This document shows positions 57,603 through 64,000 of a stretch of 64,000 nt of DNA, piece by piece. Numbering within the stretch: position 1 is the first letter of the stretch; each line of letters starts with the position of its first letter. The notes below the pieces were generated by a model. That model did not search any database and had not been told where the DNA came from. It worked only from the letters and a program-made list of their open reading frames with translations. The position numbers and the translations under genes are program-made. Origin of the DNA: Pseudomonas sp. MM211 (lineage in GTDB: Bacteria > Pseudomonadota > Gammaproteobacteria > Pseudomonadales > Pseudomonadaceae); the NCBI RefSeq assembly GCF_020386635.1, contig NZ_CP081942.1, forward strand, positions 2,232,001 to 2,296,000. Direction: 5' to 3'.

Positions 57603-57917
57603 ATGAGCGTTACGCCGGATAAGGTCTGGTTCGTTTACCTGGTGCGCGCCGCCAATGGCGCGCTCTACTGCGGCATCAGTGATGATCCACTGCGCCGCTT
57701 CGCCCAGCACCAGAGTGGCAAGGGCGCACGCTTCTTCTTTTCCAGCCCGGCAGTGGCCCTGGTCTACAGCGAAAGCTGTATCGGCAAGGGCGATGCCCTG
57801 CGCCGCGAGCGGTCGATCAAGCGGCTGGGCAAAGGCGCCAAGGAGGCGCTGGTGGCCACCGGTAGCCTGATGCATGTCCTTGATGAGCACTCATCAGCCC
57901 CAATGGGTTCTGCCTAG
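57603..57917 (+). CDS. GIY-YIG nuclease family protein (UPF0213/YhbQ type)
   Basis: This 104-residue single-domain protein has [21 protein letters not shown] at residues 8-28, which supplies the two tyrosine positions of the GIY-YIG core. [14 protein letters not shown] supplies the arginine and histidine, and the glutamate lies in [18 protein letters not shown]. Members of this short group are thought to act on DNA but no substrate is established. It is very close behind pcs and is probably co-transcribed. Confidence 0.9.
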   Translation: MSVTPDKVWFVYLVRAANGALYCGISDDPLRRFAQHQSGKGARFFFSSPAVALVYSESCIGKGDALRRERSIKRLGKGAKEALVATGSLMHVLDEHSSAPMGSA

Positions 57918-57972
57918 TACCAGCAGCAAGCTGAGTTAAGCTGCAGGCCTCATCCGTTCCCGGAGGTCTCCA

Positions 57973-58908
57973 ATGTCTGAGCTGATCCTGCACCATTACC
58001 CCACGTCGCCCTTCGCCGAAAAGGCGCGTCTGTTGCTCGGCTTCAAAGACCTGGCCTGGCGCTCGGTGCAGATTCCACCGGTAATGCCCAAGCCAGACCT
58101 CACCGCCCTTACCGGCGGCTACCGCAAGACGCCGGTGCTGCAGATCGGTGCCGATATCTACTGCGACACCGCATTGATCGCGCGCCGCTTGGAAGCCTTT
58201 CAGCCGCAGCCGGCGCTGTTGCCGGACAACCGGGCGTTCGCTATTGCCGCCTTTGCCCAATGGGCCGACTCGGTGGTGTTCCAGCATGCGGTCAGCCTGG
58301 TGTTCCAGCCCGAGTCTATCGCCGTGCGCTTTGCCAAGGCACCTCCGGAGTTCGTTCAGGCCTTTATCGCCGACCGCACCAAGCTGTTCTCTGGTGGCCA
58401 GGCCAGCCGCTTGCCCGCCGAGCAAGCCAAGCACCAGTGGCCGGTCTTCATGGCCCGCCTGCAGGCGCAACTTGAGGAGGGTGGTGGTGAGTTCCTGTTC
58501 GGTGAGGCGAGCCTGGCCGATATCGCAATGGCTCACCCGTTGTGGTTCATGCGTGCAACGTCGGTGACTTCGCCGCTGGTCGATGGCTACCCGGCTGTCG
58601 CGGCCTGGCTGGATCGGGTGCTGGCGCGGGGGCACGGCAAGCCTGAGCCGTTGAGCAGCGAGGATGCCATCACGGTGGCGCGCGAGGCCACGCCGGCGCC
58701 GCTGCCGGACGAGGCGTTCACTGACCCGAATGGTTTTGTCAGCGGGCAGGCCGTTGCCATCTCGGCGATTGATTACGGCGTGGATGCCGTGGAAGGCGAG
58801 CTGCTGTTCGCTGGCGCCGAGGAATTGATCCTGCGCCGTGAAGATGACCGCGCTGGTGTCGTGCATGTGCACTTCCCGCGACTCGGGTTTCATATTGAAG
58901 GGCGTTAG
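57973..58908 (+). CDS. Glutathione S-transferase family protein with C-terminal extension
   Basis: The 311-residue protein has an N-terminal thioredoxin-type GST domain (LILHHYPTSPFAEKARLLLG, then YRKTPVLQIGADIYCDT) and a helical GST C-domain up to about residue 225. About 85 further residues contain SAIDYGVDAVEGELLFAGAE and end HFPRLGFHIEGR, beyond a usual GST of 200-230 residues. The extension is beta-rich. The substrate is unknown. GGAGG lies before ATG 57973. Confidence 0.85.
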   Translation: MSELILHHYPTSPFAEKARLLLGFKDLAWRSVQIPPVMPKPDLTALTGGYRKTPVLQIGADIYCDTALIARRLEAFQPQPALLPDNRAFAIAAFAQWADSVVFQHAVSLVFQPESIAVRFAKAPPEFVQAFIADRTKLFSGGQASRLPAEQAKHQWPVFMARLQAQLEEGGGEFLFGEASLADIAMAHPLWFMRATSVTSPLVDGYPAVAAWLDRVLARGHGKPEPLSSEDAITVAREATPAPLPDEAFTDPNGFVSGQAVAISAIDYGVDAVEGELLFAGAEELILRREDDRAGVVHVHFPRLGFHIEGR

Positions 58909-58949
58909 TAGTTGCGGTTGCTGAAGGGCGGGACGGTAACCCACTTTCT

Positions 58950-59020
58950 CCTATGGGAACGTGCGGGGACGCCTAGTCCATGCCCGTGATTTTTTTCGCG
59001 GGCATGGCCCGCTCCCACAG
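58950..59020. repeat. Degenerate REP-type pair
   Basis: CATGCCCG near 58979 pairs with CGCGGGCATG across a T-rich loop, and TCGCGGGCATGGCCCGCTCC then CACA at 58996-59019 is a typical Pseudomonas REP unit. The left partner (CTATGGGAACGTGCGGGG) is diverged. Confidence 0.7.
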
Positions 59021-59144
59021 GTACTGTGCAATGGTCGCATTTAGCTTTCAGGGCGGAGGATGGGCCGGGCCGCGTAGGTGCAACCCATTGCCATCCTGGG
59101 CTTCCTCACCAGGGCGCGTTGATCGGTAGAGAATTCGATAAAGA

Positions 59145-59202
59145 TCGCGGCTAAAGCCCCTCCCACAAGCAGCATCAACCGTGGGAGCGGCTTTAGCCGC
59201 GA
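59145..59202. repeat. REP-type inverted pair
   Basis: TCGCGGCTAAAGCCCCTCCC (59145-59164, then AC) is mirrored by GTGGGAGCGGCTTTAGCCGC (59181-59200, then GA), with 14 bases between. The unit is the same as at 39266-39361. Confidence 0.88.
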
Positions 59203-59240
59203 GAGGTTTGGCAGTCGGCCTGACCCATCGGTCTACTGCT

Positions 59241-60050
59241 TCAACGCTGATCCGGGAGCAGAAAGTTGCCCGGCCCGGCGTTTTCCAGGGTCGGCACTTC
59301 AGCTTCGTCCTTGAGGTCGACGCCCGATAGCTGGCGTCGGCAGGCCTCACGCATCAGGTACATCAGGCGGAAGGTCGCCATGCCGTAACTCAGGCCTTCC
59401 AGGCGCACGTTGGAAATGCAGTTGCGGTAGGCGTCATTGAGGCCTACCCGCGGCGCGAAAGTGAAGTACAGGCCCAGGCTGTCGGGGGAGCTGAGGCCAG
59501 GGCGTTCGCCGATGAGGATCACCGTCATCTTCGCCCCCAACCGTTCGCCCACTTCGTCCGCCACGGCGACCCGGCCCTGCTCGACCAGGGTGATGGGCGC
59601 CAGTTTCCAGCCTTCTTCGCCGAGCTGATCGAGCAGCCGTTCCAGAAACGGCAGGCTGTGGCGGCGCACGGCCAGTGACGACAGGCCATCGGCGATGACG
59701 ATAGCCAGGTCGTAACCGCGGCCGTTTTCTGCGGCGTACTCATCCAGCGCGTTGGCGGACTCCTCGTCGAGGCGTCGTCCCAGATCCGGGCGTTGCAGGT
59801 AGATATGCCGATCCGCTGCAGCACTGTGCACCAGCAGGGTGTCGAGGCCACGGCCCTGCAGCTCCTCACGCAGGCCCTCATGGTCGAACGGCAGGTGCAC
59901 GGCGTCACGGGCCTGGGCATGGGCGAACTGGAAATCCAGCTGCGCGGCAGTTGGCAGGCTGGTGCCCGCCCGCCCGAGGGCGATACGGGCTGGGGTCAGT
60001 TGCCGCAACTGCTGCCAGGGGTTTTCGGTAGCGGGGGATTTGTCTGACAT
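59241..60050 (-). CDS. eutC: Ethanolamine ammonia-lyase light chain
   Basis: This 269-residue small subunit of the adenosylcobalamin-dependent lyase has the motif [21 protein letters not shown] near residue 30. [22 protein letters not shown] near 175 and [18 protein letters not shown] near 210 are also shared by EutC. With EutB it splits ethanolamine to acetaldehyde and ammonia. AGAGGACGTC precedes ATG 60050, 9 bases after eutB. Confidence 0.96.
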   Translation of the reverse strand: MSDKSPATENPWQQLRQLTPARIALGRAGTSLPTAAQLDFQFAHAQARDAVHLPFDHEGLREELQGRGLDTLLVHSAAADRHIYLQRPDLGRRLDEESANALDEYAAENGRGYDLAIVIADGLSSLAVRRHSLPFLERLLDQLGEEGWKLAPITLVEQGRVAVADEVGERLGAKMTVILIGERPGLSSPDSLGLYFTFAPRVGLNDAYRNCISNVRLEGLSYGMATFRLMYLMREACRRQLSGVDLKDEAEVPTLENAGPGNFLLPDQR

Positions 60051-60059
60051 GACGTCCTC

Positions 60060-61454
60060 TTAAGCCAGTTGCGCCAGGGCCTGGCGGAACACCGGCGGCA
60101 GCTCGTCGCCCATGCGTAGTTGACCGCCTTGCTGCTGGAAGATGCCCATGCGCGCCAGCCACTGTTCGAATTCCGGCGCGACATGCAGGCCGAGCACTTT
60201 GCGCGCGTAGAGGGCATCGTGGAACGAGGTGGTCTGGTAATTGAGCATCACGTCGTCAGAGCCGGGAATGCCCATGATGAAGTTGATGCCAGCGGTGCCG
60301 AGCAGGGTCAGCAGTGTGTCCATGTCGTCCTGATCGGCTTCGGCATGGTTGGTGTAGCAGATGTCGCAGCCCATGGGCACGCCGAGCAGCTTGCCGCAGA
60401 AGTGATCTTCCAAGCCGGCGCGGATGATCTGCTTGCCGTTGTACAGGTACTCGGGGCCGATGAAGCCGACCACTGTATTGACCAGAAACGGGTTGAAGTG
60501 CCGGGCCACGGCATAGGCGCGGGTTTCGCAGGTCTGTTGGTCGACGTCGTGGTTGGCGTTGGCCGACAGGGCGCTGCCCTGGCCGGTTTCGAAGTACATG
60601 AGGTTGTTGCCCAGCGTGCCGCGCTTGAGGCTCAGGCCGGCGTCGTAACCTTCCTGCAGCACCTTGAGGGTGACCCCGAAACTGGCGTTGGCCGCTTCGG
60701 TACCGGCGATCGACTGGAACACCAGATCCAGCGGTGCGCCGCGCTCGATGGCGGCGATGGAGCTGGTGACGTGGGTCAGAACGCAGGACTGGGTGGGGAT
60801 TTCATAGCGCTGGATGATCGCATCGAGCATGTCCAGCAGCGCGCGGATCGAACTCGCGCTGTCGGTGGCCGGGTTGATGCCGATCATCGCATCGCCATTG
60901 CCGTAGAGCAGGCCGTCGAGAATGCTGGCGGCGATGCCGGCCGGATCGTCGGTGGGGTGGTTGGGCTGCAGCCGGGTGGACATCCGCCCGCGCAGGCCCA
61001 CCGTGTTGCGAAAACGCGTCACGACACGGATTTTTTGCGCGACCAGAATCAGATCCTGCACACGCATGATTTTCGAGACGGCAGCCGCCATCTCCGGCGT
61101 CAGCCCCGGCGCCAGGGCGCTCAGGCTGTTTTCGTCGGCGGCTTCACCGAGCAGCCAGTCGCGCAGGCCGCCAACCGTGAGGTGGCTAACCGGGGCGAAG
61201 GCGGCTGCATCGTGGGTGTCGATGATCAGCCGGGTGACTTCGTCCTTTTCGTAGGGGATCAGCGCTTCCTGCAGGAAATGCTTGAGCGGTACGTTGGCCA
61301 GGGCCATCTGTGCCGCGGCGCGTTCGGCATCGCTTTGCGCGGCGACCTCTGCCAGATAGTCGCCGGAGCGCGCCGGGCTGGCCTTGGCCATCAGCTCGCG
61401 CAGGCTGTCGAAGCTCCAGGTCATGTTGCCGATGGTATGAGTGAAGCGAGCCAT
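60060..61454 (-). CDS. eutB: Ethanolamine ammonia-lyase heavy chain
   Basis: The 464-residue large subunit, a TIM barrel holding the substrate and cobalamin, shows STRLQPNHPTDDPAGIAASI near residue 150, NPATDSASSIRALLDMLDAI near 192, GLSLKRGTLGNNLMYFETGQ and the C-terminal IPGSDDVMLNYQTTSFHDAL. ATG 61454 was chosen because GGGAG lies seven bases before and the length fits. A repeat element begins 13 bases upstream, touching this ribosome site. No carboxysome-like shell genes are present. Confidence 0.97.
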   Translation of the reverse strand: MARFTHTIGNMTWSFDSLRELMAKASPARSGDYLAEVAAQSDAERAAAQMALANVPLKHFLQEALIPYEKDEVTRLIIDTHDAAAFAPVSHLTVGGLRDWLLGEAADENSLSALAPGLTPEMAAAVSKIMRVQDLILVAQKIRVVTRFRNTVGLRGRMSTRLQPNHPTDDPAGIAASILDGLLYGNGDAMIGINPATDSASSIRALLDMLDAIIQRYEIPTQSCVLTHVTSSIAAIERGAPLDLVFQSIAGTEAANASFGVTLKVLQEGYDAGLSLKRGTLGNNLMYFETGQGSALSANANHDVDQQTCETRAYAVARHFNPFLVNTVVGFIGPEYLYNGKQIIRAGLEDHFCGKLLGVPMGCDICYTNHAEADQDDMDTLLTLLGTAGINFIMGIPGSDDVMLNYQTTSFHDALYARKVLGLHVAPEFEQWLARMGIFQQQGGQLRMGDELPPVFRQALAQLA

Positions 61455-61466
61455 ATCCTTTCTCCC

Positions 61467-61622
61467 GGGCACCTCTAAAAACTACCTGCGTTGTCATCGC
61501 TGCGTTGAAAACAGGCTCGTGCGCGAGTCCGATCGGAATGCTCATTTACAACTCGTAAACTCCGCTTCCTCGCCTGTTTTCGCCTTGCGCTGACTGCCTC
61601 GCCTACGTTTTTAGAAGTGCCC
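61467..61622. repeat. Nested inverted-repeat element, copy D (156 bp)
   Basis: The ends GGGCACCTCTAAAAAC (61467-61482) and GTTTTTAGAAGTGCCC (61607-61622) are inverted with one mismatch. Inside, GAAAACAGGC pairs with GCCTGTTTTC, and TTTACAACTCGTAAA forms a central hairpin next to AATGCTCA. The core matches copies A, B and C. It lies between eat and eutB in the ethanolamine cluster and reaches the eutB ribosome site. Confidence 0.92.
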
Positions 61623-61659
61623 TCATTGTCGTGGCCGCCGGAGCGGCCACTTGGGCAAA

Positions 61660-63105
61660 TCAGCGCAGGGAGCGTTCGGCTGCCTGGATGGCGGCGAACT
61701 CTTCCTCCGGCGTACCGGACACCAGGTGGTGGCGGCTGTACAAGGCGAAGTAGGCAATGAACAGAGCGTAGATGATGGCAGCGCCGATCACGACGCGCAG
61801 GTCGACCAGGAAGCAGGCCACCAGCGCGACCGCTGCCAGCACCAGAGCCACCGAAGACGTCACCACGCCACCAGGCGTACGGTACGGGCGCGGCATGTCA
61901 GGACGACGGGTGCGCAGGGTGATGTGCGCCGCCATCATTAGCACATAGGACACTGTGGCCCCGAATACCGCGACCAGAATCAGCAGGTCGCCCTGGCCGG
62001 TCAGCGACAGGCCGAAGCCGATGATGCCCGGTACGATCAGCGCCATCACCGGTGCCTTGTTGCGGTTGGTCAGCGACAGGCTACGTGGCAGATAGCCGGC
62101 GCGCGACAGGGCGAAGATCTGCCGCGAATAGGCGTAGATGATCGAGAAGAAGCTGGCGATCAGGCCGGCCAGACCCACTAGGTTGACGAACTGGCTCATC
62201 CAGGTGGAACCGCCGTAGACCTTGACTAGCGATTCGACCAGCGGGTTGCCCGAAGCCACCAGCGACTGTGCACCGGCAGCGCCAGGGCCGACCAGCAGAA
62301 TCAGCCCGGCAAACACCAGCAGTACCAGTACGGCGCCGATCAAGCCGCGTGGCAGGTCGCGCTTGGGATCCTTGGTTTCCTCGGCGGCCAGCGGCACGCC
62401 TTCTACCGCCAGGAAGAACCAGATGCCGTAGGGCAGGGCGGCCCAGATGCCCAGGTAGCCGAACGGCAAGAAGCTGCTGGCCCCAGTGGCTTCGGTAGCG
62501 GGAATATCGAACAGATTGGCGACCTGGAAGTGCGGCACCATGGCCACGATGTACACGCCCAGGGCGATGGCTGCGACGGCGGTGATGACGAACATCAGCT
62601 TCAGCGCCTCACCGGCACCGAGGATGTGAATGCCGATGAACACCACGTAGAACACCAGGTAGATGATCCAGCCGCCAACGCCGAACAGCGACTCGCAGTA
62701 GGCGCCGATGAAGCAGGCGATGGCGGCGGGAGCGATGGCGTATTCGATGAGGATCGCCGTGCCGGTGAGGAAGCCGCCCCACGGGCCGAAGGCGGTACGC
62801 GTGAAACCGTAGCCGCCGCCTGCGGTAGGGATCATCGAGGACAGTTCGGCCAGCGAGAAGCACATGCACAAGTACATGGTCGCCATCAGCAGCGTGGCGA
62901 TGAACATGCCGCCCCAGCCGCCTTGCGCCAGGCCGAAGTTCCAGCCGGCGTAGTCGCCGGAAATCACGTAGGCAACGCCGAGGCCGATCAACAGGATCCA
63001 GCCGGCAGCGCCTTGCTTCAATTGCCGGTTGGCGAAGTACTCGGCGCCAACGGCTTCGGTTTCCACACCACTCTGTGAGGGTGTGGACAGTGTCTCTTTG
63101 GACAT
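61660..63105 (-). CDS. eat: Ethanolamine permease
   Basis: This 481-residue APC-superfamily transporter has about 12 membrane helices. It starts with a polar tail, then GWILLIGLGVAYVISGDYAG. AELSSMIPTAGGGYGFTRTAFGPWGGF near residue 90 and LPFGYLGIWAALPYGIWFFLAVEGVPLAAEETKDPKR in parts near 222 are typical of the Eat group. Its position beside eutBC and an aldehyde dehydrogenase supports ethanolamine as substrate. AGGAGTCC precedes the ATG at 63105. Confidence 0.93.
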   Translation of the reverse strand: MSKETLSTPSQSGVETEAVGAEYFANRQLKQGAAGWILLIGLGVAYVISGDYAGWNFGLAQGGWGGMFIATLLMATMYLCMCFSLAELSSMIPTAGGGYGFTRTAFGPWGGFLTGTAILIEYAIAPAAIACFIGAYCESLFGVGGWIIYLVFYVVFIGIHILGAGEALKLMFVITAVAAIALGVYIVAMVPHFQVANLFDIPATEATGASSFLPFGYLGIWAALPYGIWFFLAVEGVPLAAEETKDPKRDLPRGLIGAVLVLLVFAGLILLVGPGAAGAQSLVASGNPLVESLVKVYGGSTWMSQFVNLVGLAGLIASFFSIIYAYSRQIFALSRAGYLPRSLSLTNRNKAPVMALIVPGIIGFGLSLTGQGDLLILVAVFGATVSYVLMMAAHITLRTRRPDMPRPYRTPGGVVTSSVALVLAAVALVACFLVDLRVVIGAAIIYALFIAYFALYSRHHLVSGTPEEEFAAIQAAERSLR

Positions 63106-63181
63106 TTTAGGACTCCTTCACGCCCGCCGCGGTGCGGCGAGCGCTGCTTTATGGGTTGGCTATCTATGGCAAATCGGCAGA

Positions 63182-64000
63182 TCAGAAGAAGCCCAGCGGA
63201 TTGATGTCGTAGCTGATCAGCAGGTTCTTGGTCTGCTGGTAGTGGTCAAGCATCATCTTGTGGGTTTCACGCCCGACCCCGGACTTTTTGTAGCCGCCAA
63301 AGGCAGCGTGCGCCGGGTACAGGTGGTAGCAGTTGGTCCATACGCGGCCGGCCTTGATGCCACGGCCCATGCGGTAGGCGCGGTTGATGTCGCGCGTCCA
63401 CACGCCGGCGCCCAGGCCGAACTCGGTGTCGTTGGCGATGGCCAGGGCCTCGGCTTCGTCCTTGAAGGTGGTCACGCCGACCACCGGGCCGAAGATCTCT
63501 TCCTGGAACACGCGCATCTTGTTGGTGCCCTTGAGCAGGGTCGGCTGGATGTAATAACCGCCCGCCAGGTCACCCTCGAGCTTCTCGGTGGCACCGCCGG
63601 TGAGCAGTTCGGCACCTTCCTGCTGGGCGATCTCCAGGTAGCTGAGGATCTTGTCGTACTGTTGCTGCGAAGCCTGAGCGCCAACCATGGTCTCGGTATC
63701 CAGCGGGTTGCCGCGCTTGATGGCCTTGATCTTCTTCATCACCTCGACCATGAACGGCTCGAAGATCGACTCCTGCACCAGCGCGCGGGACGGGCAGGTA
63801 CACACCTCGCCCTGATTGAAGAAAGCCAGCACCAGGCCTTCAGCGGCTTTCTCGATGAACGTCGGCTCGGCCTGCATGATGTCTTCGAAGAACACGTTCG
63901 GTGACTTGCCGCCCAGCTCCACGGTGCTTGGGATGATGTTGGCGGCGGCGCATTTCATGATGTGCGAGCCGACCGGGGTGGAGCCGGTAAAGGCGATCTT
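63182..64000 (-). CDS. Aldehyde dehydrogenase family protein (5' truncated at window end)
   Basis: The 272 visible residues are the C-terminal half of an NAD-dependent aldehyde dehydrogenase. [13 protein letters not shown] starts at the window edge, then [16 protein letters not shown] carries the general-base glutamate and [14 protein letters not shown] the nucleophilic cysteine. [21 protein letters not shown] is near the C-terminus. Similarity is to ExaC/AldA-type enzymes. As the first visible gene of the cluster it would oxidise the acetaldehyde released by EutBC to acetate; that role is inferred from position. Confidence 0.93.
   Translation of the reverse strand, partial: KIAFTGSTPVGSHIMKCAAANIIPSTVELGGKSPNVFFEDIMQAEPTFIEKAAEGLVLAFFNQGEVCTCPSRALVQESIFEPFMVEVMKKIKAIKRGNPLDTETMVGAQASQQQYDKILSYLEIAQQEGAELLTGGATEKLEGDLAGGYYIQPTLLKGTNKMRVFQEEIFGPVVGVTTFKDEAEALAIANDTEFGLGAGVWTRDINRAYRMGRGIKAGRVWTNCYHLYPAHAAFGGYKKSGVGRETHKMMLDHYQQTKNLLISYDINPLGFF

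Larger units (their letters stand above)
58909..59240. other. Repeat-rich gap between the GST gene and eutC
   Basis: This 332-base gap between convergent genes holds no gene. It contains a degenerate REP pair at 58950-59020 and a clean REP pair at 59145-59202, listed separately. Confidence 0.7.

Overview
The window is a contiguous, GC-rich, gene-dense stretch of a Pseudomonas-type chromosome. Every long gene has a close family counterpart in that genus. The evidence is the gene order purT - CNNM/CorC-like protein - ypjD - ffh - rpsP - rimM - trmD - rplS, the dsbC - hom - thrC block, rhlB beside a carboxylesterase, the aapJQMP transporter followed by phosphatidylcholine synthase, and GC-rich REP-type hairpins. 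A species of the mendocina/oleovorans/alcaligenes side of the genus is my guess; no rRNA or tRNA gene is present to test it.

Layout. 1-3112: gamma-glutamyl polyamine catabolism (flavin oxidase cut by the window edge, cupin repressor, glutamine-synthetase-like ligase). 3199-5154: Yip1-type membrane protein and two small membrane-anchored proteins. 5605-10394: complete cyoABCDE cytochrome bo3 ubiquinol oxidase operon with a strong terminator. 10505-14126: small membrane protein, rRNA-methyltransferase-like enzyme, OprD-type porin and a tautomerase. 14168-18627: glycine cleavage operon gcvH-gcvP-gcvT on the minus strand. 18918-28351: mostly minus-strand accessory genes (SirB1-type protein, SOS gene yebG with its LexA box, SNF2 helicase, diguanylate cyclase, SDR, yaaA) plus psiE. 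28776-31467: PIN-PhoH ATPase and moaCDE. 32107-39170: purT, a frameshifted CNNM/CorC-like gene, ypjD, and the ffh and rpsP-rimM-trmD-rplS translation/secretion genes. 39463-44537: thioesterase, xerD, dsbC, hom, thrC. 44735-51492: endonuclease I, DUF2157 protein, rhlB, M19 dipeptidase, a cNMP-fold/GGDEF protein and a carboxylesterase, all minus strand. 51972-58908: aapJQMP, an NTF2-like protein, pcs, a GIY-YIG protein and an extended GST. 59241-64000: ethanolamine catabolism on the minus strand (aldehyde dehydrogenase, permease, EutB, EutC) without microcompartment genes.

I found no prophage, insertion sequence, CRISPR array or defence island. The most unusual feature is a dispersed family of short nested inverted repeats: four full copies (20348-20575, 31936-32077, 33288-33427, 61467-61622) and one fragment (23868-23900). 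They share a core hairpin but carry three different pairs of outer ends, and they sit tight against purT and eutB. Other points worth a second look are the single-base frameshift in the CNNM/CorC-like gene, and a GGDEF protein whose cyclic-nucleotide fold lacks the usual arginine while a perfect CRP/Vfr-like box lies upstream of it. There is also an inverted repeat over the moaC promoter and a 12-bp perfect palindrome between aapJ and aapQ.
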